52,969 nt of DNA from Hyphomicrobiales bacterium (GTDB taxonomy: Bacteria; Pseudomonadota; Alphaproteobacteria; Rhizobiales; Rhizobiaceae), in contig UBQW01000017.1 of assembly GCA_900467745.1 (NCBI GenBank), forward strand, positions 88,666-141,634. Reading direction: 5' to 3'. This document shows positions 1-8,540 of this stretch, one piece after another (positions within the stretch are counted from its first letter, which is position 1; each line of letters opens with the position of its first letter). The position numbers and the translations under genes are program-made. The notes under the pieces were generated by a model. That model was not told where the DNA came from and made no database searches. It worked only from the letters and a program-made list of their open reading frames with translations.

Positions 1-1
1 C

Positions 2-601
2 GGCCTCGAGGCCGAGGACGAGGTGAAGGCGGCGGTCGTCGCGGCGGCGAAACAGTTCGAGCAAGCCGGCGCCGTCATCGTGCCGGTCGGTCCGGTGCTG
101 TCGCGGGCGATGCTGGATGGTCTCGACAATTTCTGGCGTGCCCGCTTCTGGGGCGATATCGAGGGGCTGAGCGAGGAGCGCCGGGAAAGCATCCTTCCCT
201 ATATCTACGGCTGGGCGAAGGGTGGGGCCGATGTGAGCGGCGTGGCCGCCGTCAAGGGCTTCAACCAGACGATCGAGATGCGCAAGGCCTGCGGCGCGCT
301 GTTCGAGGCGGTCGACGCAGTATTGTCGCCGACCAATCCCATCGTCTCCTATCCGGCCGAATGGGCCTCGCCGACCAACGATCCGGCCCGGCCCTTCGAG
401 CACATCGCCTTCACCGTTCCCTGGAACATGTCGGAGCAGCCGGCCTCGTCGATCAATTGCGGCTTCTCCAGATCCGGCATGCCGATCGGCCTACAGATCG
501 TCGGCCCCCGTTTCGACGACATGCGCGTTCTGCGATTGTCCAAGGCCTTCGAAACGTGGTCGGGCGGCGTCACATCGTGGCCGAAGCCGCCGGTCATCTG
601 A
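2..601 (+). CDS. Amidase, C-terminal part (cut by window start)
   Basis: This is the C-terminal 199 residues of an amidase-signature (AS) family hydrolase; the reading frame is open from the first base, so the start and the Ser-cisSer-Lys catalytic region lie outside the window. The visible part carries the typical AS C-terminal block GMPIGLQIVGPRFDD near the end and the preceding segment with PTNPIVSYPAEW. Family members hydrolyse amide bonds (amidases, GatA-like proteins, allophanate hydrolases); the substrate cannot be told from this fragment. The stop codon overlaps by 8 bases the 3' end of the convergent NlpC/P60 gene. Confidence 0.85.
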   Translation, partial: GLEAEDEVKAAVVAAAKQFEQAGAVIVPVGPVLSRAMLDGLDNFWRARFWGDIEGLSEERRESILPYIYGWAKGGADVSGVAAVKGFNQTIEMRKACGALFEAVDAVLSPTNPIVSYPAEWASPTNDPARPFEHIAFTVPWNMSEQPASSINCGFSRSGMPIGLQIVGPRFDDMRVLRLSKAFETWSGGVTSWPKPPVI

Positions 602-1451
602 TCGGGCGGCGGTAGCCGTTCGGCTGCTCGTAGAGCCAGCCGATGCGCTGGACGGCCTCCTCGAAATTCTCGCGCACCACCGTCATGGTATGGCCGGTCG
701 CGTGCAGGATCGTTTCCGCATCCTCCATGATCGCCACATGCCCCTTCCAGAACACCAGGTCGCCGCGTTGCAGCTCCTCGCGCAAAATCGGCGTGCCGAG
801 CGCTGACGCCTGCATGTCGGTATCGCGCGGCGCGGCGCGGCCGGTCATCAGCATGGAAAGCTGCACCAGCCCGGAGCAATCGATCCCAAGCCCGGAGCGA
901 CCGCCCCAGAGATAGGGAGTTTCGACAAAGCGGGCGGCGATATCGACATAGTCGACACCATCAAGCGCGCCGATCGGCTGAACATGCTTGGCGAAGATCG
1001 CGGTGCCGTCTTCCAGCGTCACATAGTGGTTGCCGCGCGCCTCCGCGGTGCCGGCGACCGCCACGCGGCTGCCCATCGAAAGAATGTCGTTATAGGGTTT
1101 GCGCAGTTCCGGCTCACGATAGAGAAAGGTGCGCTGAACGGTGACGATATGGGTCGGCGCGGGCGCCTTTTCGCTCACCGCGCTCTCGGGCAGATAGCCG
1201 ACGTAATTGTCCGATCGCGCCTTGATCCAGCACCATCCCTCGGCGCGGTCGAGCACGGTCACGTCCTCGCCGAACAAGAGCTCGGTGTCGATACCAACGG
1301 TCGCGTCGGGTCGCGGCCGCAGGCCCACGACGGGCACGGCGATGCGTGCCGGCGTCCCGTCGGTAAAGCGCTGCGCCGTGACCTGTCCTTCCAGCCCGCG
1401 CTCGGCGAGGTCTTCCCTGAAGGCGTGCAGGCGGCGGTCGAGCGTGGTCAT
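594..1451 (-). CDS. NlpC/P60 family cell-wall hydrolase with SH3 domain
   Basis: A 285-residue protein. Residues about 35-160 look like two SH3b-type segments (the first includes VGYLPESAV), and residues about 165-280 form an NlpC/P60 papain-like domain. The catalytic Cys is in DCSGLVQLS (Cys192), the His in GHVAIME (His238), with a further His near 250. The family cleaves peptide stems of peptidoglycan, usually between D-Glu and the diamino acid. No signal peptide is visible, which suggests a cytosolic role in recycling muropeptides or export by another route. It is followed on the same strand, 16 bases upstream of its start, by the MarR gene, so the two are probably co-transcribed. Confidence 0.88.
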   Translation of the reverse strand: MTTLDRRLHAFREDLAERGLEGQVTAQRFTDGTPARIAVPVVGLRPRPDATVGIDTELLFGEDVTVLDRAEGWCWIKARSDNYVGYLPESAVSEKAPAPTHIVTVQRTFLYREPELRKPYNDILSMGSRVAVAGTAEARGNHYVTLEDGTAIFAKHVQPIGALDGVDYVDIAARFVETPYLWGGRSGLGIDCSGLVQLSMLMTGRAAPRDTDMQASALGTPILREELQRGDLVFWKGHVAIMEDAETILHATGHTMTVVRENFEEAVQRIGWLYEQPNGYRRPIR

Positions 1452-1467
1452 GGTCTTGTCCTCAAAG

Positions 1468-1812
1468 TCACAGCCGGCGCCCGTGCTCGCGCACGCGGTC
1501 GCCCAGTTTTTCCAGATAAAGCGCGCCGCCCACGGTGCGCTTGATCAGCACGTTGCGCCGGTCGCTGTCATCGCGCACCCGGTCCACCAGCCCCATCTCG
1601 CCCATCGTATCGAGCGCCCGGGTGATGACGGGTTTGGTGACATTCAGCTCGGCGGCCAGCCCGCGCACGGTATGCGGCGGCGGCACGAGGTAGATATGCA
1701 GCAGGATCGCCATCTGGCGCAATGTCAAATCGCGGTCGTCGTGGCGAACCTGGTCGAGCGAGACGCCATGCCAGAGCCCGAGCGCCTGCGATGCGGTCAA
1801 TTCGATCGGCAC
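1468..1812 (-). CDS. MarR-type winged-helix regulator
   Basis: A 114-residue protein with a winged helix-turn-helix: LTLRQMAILLHIYL, then the recognition helix region LNVTKPVITRALDTMGEMG and the wing VDRVRDDSDRRNVLIK. This pattern is typical of MarR/DNA-binding proteins that repress nearby genes or respond to small ligands. I chose the GTG at 1812 because a perfect GGAGG lies 4 bases upstream; an in-frame TTG at 1884 lies inside the terminator-like hairpin 1874-1897 and has no ribosome binding site. It probably forms an operon with the NlpC/P60 gene 16 bases downstream. The target genes are unknown. Confidence 0.8.
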   Translation of the reverse strand: MPIELTASQALGLWHGVSLDQVRHDDRDLTLRQMAILLHIYLVPPPHTVRGLAAELNVTKPVITRALDTMGEMGLVDRVRDDSDRRNVLIKRTVGGALYLEKLGDRVREHGRRL

Positions 1813-1873
1813 GGCCCCTCCCGCATTCGTTGCGCCTGCGTTCCATTTTCCGGCACGTATCCGCACAACGCAA

Positions 1874-1897
1874 TGGGGCGGCAAATCTGCCGCCCCA
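1874..1897 (-). terminator. Hairpin after the M17 aminopeptidase gene
   Basis: A perfect 10-bp stem (TGGGGCGGCA / TGCCGCCCCA) closes a 4-base loop. It sits 36 bases after the aminopeptidase stop codon and before the MarR start. There is no strong T-tract, so it may act as an mRNA 3'-end stabiliser or a weak terminator. Confidence 0.6.
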
Positions 1898-1932
1898 CAG
1901 GGTGAATAAAATTTTAACGATCACGACGCGCC

Positions 1933-3321
1933 TTAACGAACGCTCTCGCGGATGTGGTGGTAGAGCGCCCGGATCGCCTGTGCCTCGCCGCCGCCGGGCG
2001 AATGCGGCCGCTCCGAAGGCGCCCAGCCGTAAATGTCGAAATGCGCCCAGCTCTTGGCGTGGCTGACGAAGCGCTTGAGGAACAATGCCGCCGTGATCGC
2101 CCCCGCCATCCCGCCCGCCGGCGCATTGGTGATGTCGGCGAACTTGGCGCGGATATCCTTTTCGTAGCCGGCATAGAGCGGCAGCCGCCAGAGCGGATCG
2201 TCGGTCTCGATGCTCGATTCCATAAGGTCGCGCGCGAGATCCGTATCGTCGGTGAAGAAGGGCGGCAGGTCGGGTCCGAGCGCCACGCGCGCTGCTCCCG
2301 TCAGCGTTGCCATGTCGATCATCAGGTCGGGCTCTTCCTCGTCGGCATAAGCAAGCGCGTCGGCCAGGATCAGGCGACCCTCGGCGTCGGTGTTGTCGAT
2401 CTGGACGGTGAGCCCCTTGCGGCTCTTGTAGATGTCGCCGGGGCGGAAGGCATTCGAAGAGATAGAGTTCTCGACCACCGGAATGACGACGCGGAGGTCA
2501 ACCTTCAGCTTGGCGTCCATGATCATCAGCGCCAGGCCCATGACGTTGGCAGCCCCACCCATGTCCTTCTTCATCAGAAGCATGGAGGAGGCGGGCTTGA
2601 TGTCGAGGCCACCGGTGTCGAAGCAGACGCCCTTGCCGACGAGCGTGATCTTGCGATGGCCCTTCTTGCCCCAGCGCAGCTCCATCAGGCGCGGCGCGTC
2701 GGCGCTGGCGCGGCCGACTGTGTGCACGAGAGGGAAATTATGCCGGAGGTCGTCGCCCGAGATCACCGAGATCTCCGCCTTGTAGTGCGCCGCAAGCCCG
2801 CGGAACGCCGCTTCCAGCTCGTTCGGGGCCATGTCGTTGGTGGGGGTGTTGATCAGGTCGCGGGCGAGAAACACGCCGGCCAGCTGCCGCTTGATATCGG
2901 CGGCATCGGCATCGCGTGGGATCATCAGCGTGCCGGCCGGCTGCTTTTCGGATTTGTAGCGGTCGAAGCGGTAGCTCCCCAGGCCGAAGCCGAGCGCCAG
3001 CCGGTTGGCCGTCAGCGGCGCCGTCTCGATATGCCAGTCGCCCGCCGGCAGCGCGCGCGCCAGCTTGCCGGTGATATAGGGCTGCTCGGAAGGATTGGTG
3101 CCGAGGCCGAAGAGAGCGCCGCCCAGATGGCCTTCCGAAGTGGGGATCAGCAGCAGCGAGCCGCTTTCGGCCTTGTAGCCCGCCTTCTTCGCCCAATCGA
3201 GCGCGATCGGATCGATCGTCCCGGTTTCGATATGCGCCGGCGTGACGGCGAAGATCGGCAGGGTCTGACCGCCCTTGGAGTTGAAGGGGGTCGGTCTCTC
3301 GATGAACTGGAACGGGGGCAT
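1933..3321 (-). CDS. M17 leucyl aminopeptidase family protein
   Basis: A 462-residue cytosolic metallo-aminopeptidase of the M17 family, which removes N-terminal amino acids from peptides with two bound metal ions. The metal-binding Lys is in LVGKGVCFDTGG (Lys230), and the family signature NTDAEGRL is at 310-317. The N-terminal regulatory domain is shorter and less conserved than in PepA, as in the many alphaproteobacterial M17 proteins of about 460 residues. The ATG at 3321 is preceded by GGAT 5 bases upstream. It is divergent from the TPR lipoprotein gene, with 144 bases between them. Confidence 0.9.
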   Translation of the reverse strand: MPPFQFIERPTPFNSKGGQTLPIFAVTPAHIETGTIDPIALDWAKKAGYKAESGSLLLIPTSEGHLGGALFGLGTNPSEQPYITGKLARALPAGDWHIETAPLTANRLALGFGLGSYRFDRYKSEKQPAGTLMIPRDADAADIKRQLAGVFLARDLINTPTNDMAPNELEAAFRGLAAHYKAEISVISGDDLRHNFPLVHTVGRASADAPRLMELRWGKKGHRKITLVGKGVCFDTGGLDIKPASSMLLMKKDMGGAANVMGLALMIMDAKLKVDLRVVIPVVENSISSNAFRPGDIYKSRKGLTVQIDNTDAEGRLILADALAYADEEEPDLMIDMATLTGAARVALGPDLPPFFTDDTDLARDLMESSIETDDPLWRLPLYAGYEKDIRAKFADITNAPAGGMAGAITAALFLKRFVSHAKSWAHFDIYGWAPSERPHSPGGGEAQAIRALYHHIRESVR

Positions 3322-3355
3322 TGTTTATCCTTCGGGGGCGTCCGGGAATCATATT

Positions 3356-3370
3356 TTAACGTTCCGTTAG
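3356..3370. promoter_or_regulatory. CtrA-like box (7 of 8) before the TadD-like gene
   Basis: TTAA, seven bases, TTAG: one mismatch to the CtrA consensus TTAA-N7-TTAA. It lies 96 bases upstream of the TPR gene start and 35 bases upstream of the aminopeptidase start. A second GTTAAC follows within 7 bases. Regulation of tad genes by CtrA is known in Caulobacter; here it is inferred from the motif only. Confidence 0.35.
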
Positions 3371-3465
3371 GGTTAACAGACTATTGCTTGAGCGTAGATT
3401 GCGTCAAAGCCTTTCCCTGTTCCGCTTTTAGGTCAGGCGCCGATTTCTGATTTCAGGAAACCGCG

Positions 3466-4296
3466 ATGGCTGCTTTGGTCAACACCACTTCGAAAACCCG
3501 TCTCCTCCAGTGCGCGGCAACCGCCATGCTGGCCCTGATGCTGGCCGGTTGCAACACCACCAAGGACAGGATGACGACGGGCTCCATCCCGGTCGCGCTG
3601 AACAAGCCGGTCGAGACGATGAACGATCAGGAAGTGCGCTCCGCCACCGATCGCGTCGGCCAGGCCTATGAGAAGAACCCGCGCGATCCCGTCAACGGCG
3701 TCAACTACGCCAATCTCCTGCGCATGCAGGGCAGGGATGCCCAGGCGCTCGCCGTCATGCAGCAGGTGGCGATCGCCAATCCGCAGGACCGCAGCGTGCT
3801 CGCAGCTTATGGCAAGGCGCAGGCCGCCGCCGGCCAGCTGCAGCAGGCGCTCGATACCATCGGCCGCGCCCAGACCGCCGACCGTCCCGACTGGAAGCTC
3901 GTCTCCGCCCAGGGCGCCATCCTCGATCAGCTCGGCCGCTCCAGCGAGGCCCGCCAGCGCTACCGCGACGCGCTCGATCTGCAGCCGGGCGAGCCGTCGA
4001 TCCTCTCCAACCTCGGCATGTCCTACGTGCTGACCCGCGATCTCAGGACCGCCGAAACCTATCTCCGCCAGGCAGCAAGCCAGCCGACGGCCGATAGCCG
4101 CGTGCGCCAGAACCTCGCGCTCGTCGTCGGTCTGCAGGGTCGCTTCCCGGAAGCTGAAAAGATCGCCCGCGGCGAACTCTCTCCGCAGCAGGCTGATGCC
4201 AATGTCGCCTACCTCCGCTCGATGATGTCGCAGCAGAATTCCTGGCAGAAGCTCGCCGCCAAGGATGTCGGCACCGCGACAGCCAGCGCCAACTGA
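3466..4296 (+). CDS. tadD: TPR lipoprotein, TadD-like pilus assembly protein
   Basis: A 276-residue protein with a signal peptide and lipobox LMLAGC (lipidated Cys29), followed by tetratricopeptide repeats from about residue 55 to 245 (for example NGVNYANLLRMQGRDAQAL and PSILSNLGMSYVLTRDLRTA). In tad systems the lipoprotein TadD is an outer-membrane pilotin or assembly factor for the secretin. The neighbouring minus-strand tadC/tadB/cpaF genes support this role, although this gene is on the other strand and separated from tadC by the broken lysE gene. The symbol is by analogy; other TPR lipoproteins look similar. It ends 7 bases from the convergent lysE pseudogene. Confidence 0.75.
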   Translation: MAALVNTTSKTRLLQCAATAMLALMLAGCNTTKDRMTTGSIPVALNKPVETMNDQEVRSATDRVGQAYEKNPRDPVNGVNYANLLRMQGRDAQALAVMQQVAIANPQDRSVLAAYGKAQAAAGQLQQALDTIGRAQTADRPDWKLVSAQGAILDQLGRSSEARQRYRDALDLQPGEPSILSNLGMSYVLTRDLRTAETYLRQAASQPTADSRVRQNLALVVGLQGRFPEAEKIARGELSPQQADANVAYLRSMMSQQNSWQKLAAKDVGTATASAN

Positions 4297-4303
4297 TTAA
4301 AGT

Positions 4304-4937
4304 CTAACGGCCGCTCAGGCCTGACACGACAAGCTGCAGCCCGAGCCCGGCCATGACGGCGCCGGCCGCGCGGTCGATCCATTTCTTCGCGGCGAGATAG
4401 ATCCGGCGCGGGTGCCGCGCCGAGAAAGCCAGCGCCACGATCGTGTACCACCCGGCCTCGACGGCGAAGACCCCAAGCGGGATCGCCACGAACAATTCCA
4501 GCGGAATGGTCTTCGGCAAGAGCGCCGCGAAAATGCTGGCATAGACGACGATCGTCTTCGGATTGCTGACCTGCGTCAGGAACGCTGTCATGAAGCTGCG
4601 GCCGACGGCGCGGTTGGCAGCGGTCGTCTCGCCGATCTCAAGCGGCTCGCTGGCGCCGCGCCAGATCTTGTAGGCGATATAGGCGAGATAGAGCCCGCCC
4701 ATGATCTTCAGCGCCAGATAGAGCCAGCCGAACTGCGAGAGCAGGGCCGTCAGCCCCGCCAGCGCCAGGATGCTGAACAGAACGCCGCCCAGACCCATGC
4801 CGACCGCTGCCGCAAGCCCGTCGACACGCGAGCGCGACACGGCGATCCTGGAGACGAGAACGAAGCTTGGCCCGGGGGCTCATCGCGCCGATCGAGAGCG
4901 TTGCGATAATGCTAAGAAAGACGCTGAGCGACGACAT
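4304..4937 (-). pseudogene. LysE/RhtB family amino-acid exporter, frameshifted
   Basis: The product would be a polytopic inner-membrane exporter of the LysE/RhtB family of about 210 residues. The ATG at 4937 opens MSSLSVFLSIIATLSIGAMSP, then the frame is lost. Removing one base from the run of five G (plus strand 4874-4878) restores the family motif GAMSPGPSFVLVSR and joins it to the long second frame VSRSRVDGLAAAVGMGLGG, which runs intact to the stop at 4304. The rest, with five or six hydrophobic segments, looks undamaged. Either this is a recent loss of function by a homopolymer slip or a sequencing error; the sequence alone cannot decide. Confidence 0.8.
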
Positions 4938-5033
4938 GGCGATGGTCCGTGGGTGGGGGTGACGTGATCGAATGTCACACGGTCCCGCGCGGCGGTCCAT
5001 CCCAAAAATCGGTTCTGCTATCGGTAGGGCCGC

Positions 5034-6020
5034 TTAGAATCGGTCGGCGACCTGGATACCGGCCGGTCCGAGAATGACGGCGACCAGAACCGGCAGGAAG
5101 AACAGGATCATCGGCACGGTAAGCTTCGGCGGCAGCGCGGCGGCCTTCTTCTCGGCCTCGTTCATGCGCTCGTCGCGGCCTTCCTGGGCAAGCACGCGCA
5201 GCGCCTGCGAGACCGGCGTACCGTAGCGATCGGCCTGCATCAGCGCCTGCACGACCGACTGCACGATCGGGATCTGCGTGCGCGTGCCGAGGTTTTCGAG
5301 CGCCACGCGGCGATCCGGCAGGAAGGAGAGCTCGGCCGTCGTCAGCACCATTTCTTCCGCGAGCGGCGGAGAGGCCTCGCCGAGTTCTTCAGACACTCGG
5401 CGCATCGCCGCCTCGATCGAGATACCGGATTCCACGCAGATCAGCATCAGGTCCAGCGCATCCGGCCAGGCGCGCTTGATCGAATGCTGTCTCTTTTTCA
5501 TCTTGTTGGAGATGAAGATGTTCGGTGCGTAGAAGCCGACATAGGCAAAGCAGAGCGTCGCGAGAAAGCGGATAGGCGTCGGCTTGTCGACGAGGTGATC
5601 GAGGCCGAACACCCAGAAGATGGCGAGCGCAAAGAAGCAGAAAGGCAAGAGGAAGCGCGCGACCAGGAACATGTTCAGCGCGTTTTCCGAGCGATAGCCG
5701 GCCGCGCGCAGCTTGTTCATGGTGTTCTCGTCGACCAGCGCCTCGCGCAGGTTGAAGCGTTCGACGATCTGGCGAACCGAGCGGTTGTTCTGCGTGCGCA
5801 GCGACGCCTTGCTGCCGGTCGATTCCGCGTTCATCCGCGCGCGTTCGCGGGCGCGCATCTGCTCGCGCTCCGTCGAGACCGCCTTCATGCGCTGGTTGAG
5901 ATCGCCGCGCTCGAAGAAGGGTATGGCGAGCGTATAGAGCGTCGCGAACACCGCGAGCGCCACCAGCACCGCGATCAGCATCGAAGGGTCTGTCAGGGAA
6001 CTCGCAAGATCGGACGACAT
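5034..6020 (-). CDS. tadC: TadC, type II secretion F-family platform protein
   Basis: A 328-residue inner-membrane protein of the GspF/TadC family. It has an N-terminal hydrophobic segment (residues about 10-30), a central pair near 115-165 and a C-terminal one (MILFFLPVLVAVILGPAGI), with the cytoplasmic F-domain containing DALDLMLICVESGISIEAA. TadB and TadC together form the inner-membrane platform that couples the CpaF ATPase to pilin extrusion. It is the last gene of the pilus operon, 13 bases after tadB; the lysE pseudogene follows. Confidence 0.92.
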   Translation of the reverse strand: MSSDLASSLTDPSMLIAVLVALAVFATLYTLAIPFFERGDLNQRMKAVSTEREQMRARERARMNAESTGSKASLRTQNNRSVRQIVERFNLREALVDENTMNKLRAAGYRSENALNMFLVARFLLPFCFFALAIFWVFGLDHLVDKPTPIRFLATLCFAYVGFYAPNIFISNKMKKRQHSIKRAWPDALDLMLICVESGISIEAAMRRVSEELGEASPPLAEEMVLTTAELSFLPDRRVALENLGTRTQIPIVQSVVQALMQADRYGTPVSQALRVLAQEGRDERMNEAEKKAAALPPKLTVPMILFFLPVLVAVILGPAGIQVADRF

Positions 6021-6033
6021 CGCATTGCCTCGG

Positions 6034-7041
6034 TTAGATATCGAAATTGACCATGTTGCGCATGACGAAGATGCCGATCGACATCCAGACCGCCGATGCG
6101 CCCATGATCAGGTGGCCACGCGGGTCGGTGAACAGCACCATCATGTATTGCGGCGAGGTCATGTAGACGAGCGTCGCGACGATGAACGGCAGCGCGCCGA
6201 TGATCACGGCCGACGCCTTGGCTTCCATGGAAAGCGCCTTGACCTTGGCCTTCATCTTCTTGCGTTCGCGCAGCACCTTGGAGAGGTTGCCGATCGCTTC
6301 CGAAAGGTTGCCGCCGGCCTGCGATTGAATGGCGATGACGATCGCAAAGAAGCTCACCTCCTGCAGCGGCATGTGGTTGACCATGCGCGTGCAGGCGTCG
6401 GGCACGCTGAGGCCGACCTGCTGGGATTCGACCACGCGCCGGAACTCGCCCTTGACCGGCTCCTTGCCCTCGTTGGCGATCAGCCGGATTGAGTCGTTCA
6501 GCGGCAGGCCCGATTTGATCGAGCGCACGATGACATCGAGCGCGTTGGGGAATTCGTCGAGGAACTTGTTCTGGCGACGCTTGATCAGGAAGCCGAGGAT
6601 CCAGCGCGGCAGCCCGAGCCCGGCCACAACAGGCACCCCGAGCACCACCATGGTAGGGGCGCCGGCCAGAAACGCGACGGACATCAGCACAAAGCCGAAA
6701 ATGGCGCTGAACATGTAGAAGCGGCCGGGCGTGATCGAGAGGCCGGCCTGCGTCAGTCGCGATTTCAGCGTCAGTTTCTTCTTGGCGTTTTCCTGCTGCC
6801 GCTTCTCGAGATCCTTCAGGTTGTCCTGCATCGACTTGCGACGCTTCGACATTTCCTGGACACGGTCGCGCGCCGCCTTGACGTTCTGCTTGTCGAGTTC
6901 GGCCGATGCCACCCGGCTAACGCGGCTTGCCGCCTTCTTCTCGGTTTCCATCCGTGAGAAGAGCAGGCCGTAACACACCGCGCCGGCCGAAATGGCCACG
7001 AGCAGCACGATACCCAGCACGATCGGATCGAAACCGAACAT
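6034..7041 (-). CDS. tadB: TadB, type II secretion F-family platform protein
   Basis: A 335-residue inner-membrane protein. The first hydrophobic segment is at 8-28, then a basic, probably coiled, region (residues about 40-90: KAARDRVQEMSKRRKSMQ), and then the F-domain with the shared motif NALDVIVRSIKSGLPLNDSI and C-terminal membrane segments. It is paralogous to the neighbouring TadC and makes up the platform with it. It starts 4 bases after the cpaF stop codon, as expected for a tightly coupled operon. Confidence 0.92.
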   Translation of the reverse strand: MFGFDPIVLGIVLLVAISAGAVCYGLLFSRMETEKKAASRVSRVASAELDKQNVKAARDRVQEMSKRRKSMQDNLKDLEKRQQENAKKKLTLKSRLTQAGLSITPGRFYMFSAIFGFVLMSVAFLAGAPTMVVLGVPVVAGLGLPRWILGFLIKRRQNKFLDEFPNALDVIVRSIKSGLPLNDSIRLIANEGKEPVKGEFRRVVESQQVGLSVPDACTRMVNHMPLQEVSFFAIVIAIQSQAGGNLSEAIGNLSKVLRERKKMKAKVKALSMEAKASAVIIGALPFIVATLVYMTSPQYMMVLFTDPRGHLIMGASAVWMSIGIFVMRNMVNFDI

Positions 7042-7045
7042 AATC

Positions 7046-8518
7046 TTAATCCTTCGACTTCTCTTCCATCTCGTCGAGCGCCGCGGCGAGCCGCTTTTCT
7101 TCGTTGTAGTAGCGGGCGCGGTCCCAGAAATTCGGCTTGCCGATACCGGTCGATTTATGTCGGCCGATGATCTTCCCGGCCGCGTCTTCGCCCTCGATCT
7201 CGTAGCGCATCAGATCCTGGGTGATGATCACGTCGCCTTCCATGCCCATCACTTCGGTGATGTGCGTGATGCGGCGCGAGCCGTCGCGAAGGCGCGCGGC
7301 CTGCACGACGATGTCGATCGAGCCGGAAATGATTTCTCGCACCGTCTTCGCCGGCAGGCTGAAGCCGCCCATGGCGATCATCGATTCGATACGGCTCAGG
7401 CATTCGCGCGGCGAGTTGGAGTGGATCGTGCCCATCGAGCCGTCGTGGCCGGTGTTCATCGCCTGCAGAAGGTCGAAGACCTCGGGTCCGCGCACTTCGC
7501 CGACGATGATGCGTTCCGGGCGCATACGCAGGCAGTTCTTGACGAGATCGCGCATGGTGATCTCGCCTTCGCCTTCGATATTCGGCGGGCGGGTTTCGAG
7601 ACGCACCACATGCGGCTGCTGCAGCTGCAGTTCGGCCGTGTCTTCGCAGGTGATGACACGCTCGTCGCGGTCGATGTAGTTGGTGAGGCAGTTGAGCAAC
7701 GTCGTCTTGCCCGAGCCGGTACCGCCGGAGATGACGATGTTGCAGCGGACACGACCGATGATCTGCAGCAGCGTCGCGCCCTCGGGCGTGATCGCGCCGA
7801 AGCGCACCAGCTGGTCGAGCGTCAGCTTGTCCTTCTTGAACTTACGAATGGTGAGCGCCGGTCCGTCGATGGCGAGCGGCGGCGCGATGACGTTCACGCG
7901 TGAGCCGTCGGGCAAGCGGGCGTCGCAGATCGGGCTCGATTCGTCGACGCGTCGGCCGACCTGGCTGACGATGCGCTGGCAGATCGAGAGCAGCTGGGCG
8001 TTGTCGCGGAAGCGCACTTCCGATTCCAGCGTCTTGCCGCCGACTTCGATGAAGGTCTTGCCGGAGCCGTTGACCATGATGTCGGCGATGTCGTCGCGCG
8101 CCAGGAGCGGTTCCAGCGGGCCGTAGCCGAGAACGTCGTTGCAGATGTCGTCGAGCAGCTCTTCCTGCTCGGAGATCGACATCGCGAAGTTCTTGATCGT
8201 GATGATATCGTTGACGATATCGCGAATTTCCTCGCGCGCGCTTTCGCCGTCGAGCTTGGCCAGCTGCGAGAGGTCGATCGTGTCGATCAGCGCCGAGAAG
8301 ACCTGCGCCTTGGTGTCGTAATATTCGTCGGTGCGGGCAGGGCGCTTGCGCTGCGGGGTCTGCATCGGCGGCGGCGCTACCTGCTGGCGGGTCTGCTCGC
8401 GCTGCGGCTCGACGAAGACGGCGGGCGCCGTCGACGAGGAAGGCGCAGCAACAGGCGGCGGTGGCGCGATCGTGCCGCCCGCCTTGCCAGATCCTTCGTT
8501 TCCGCGTTTTCCGAACAT
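7046..8518 (-). CDS. cpaF: CpaF/TadA pilus assembly ATPase
   Basis: A 490-residue hexameric secretion ATPase that powers extension (and in tad systems also retraction) of the Flp pilus. The first 65 residues are a Pro/Ala-rich, probably disordered leader. The Walker A is GGTGSGKTT (265-273), followed by the Asp box [10 protein letters not shown], Walker B region [16 protein letters not shown] and the His box [13 protein letters not shown]. All catalytic motifs are intact. It is located between cpaE and tadB, spaced 22 and 4 bases from them. Confidence 0.96.
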   Translation of the reverse strand: MFGKRGNEGSGKAGGTIAPPPPVAAPSSSTAPAVFVEPQREQTRQQVAPPPMQTPQRKRPARTDEYYDTKAQVFSALIDTIDLSQLAKLDGESAREEIRDIVNDIITIKNFAMSISEQEELLDDICNDVLGYGPLEPLLARDDIADIMVNGSGKTFIEVGGKTLESEVRFRDNAQLLSICQRIVSQVGRRVDESSPICDARLPDGSRVNVIAPPLAIDGPALTIRKFKKDKLTLDQLVRFGAITPEGATLLQIIGRVRCNIVISGGTGSGKTTLLNCLTNYIDRDERVITCEDTAELQLQQPHVVRLETRPPNIEGEGEITMRDLVKNCLRMRPERIIVGEVRGPEVFDLLQAMNTGHDGSMGTIHSNSPRECLSRIESMIAMGGFSLPAKTVREIISGSIDIVVQAARLRDGSRRITHITEVMGMEGDVIITQDLMRYEIEGEDAAGKIIGRHKSTGIGKPNFWDRARYYNEEKRLAAALDEMEEKSKD

Positions 8519-8540
8519 GCCTTATTCCACTCCTGGTGGG

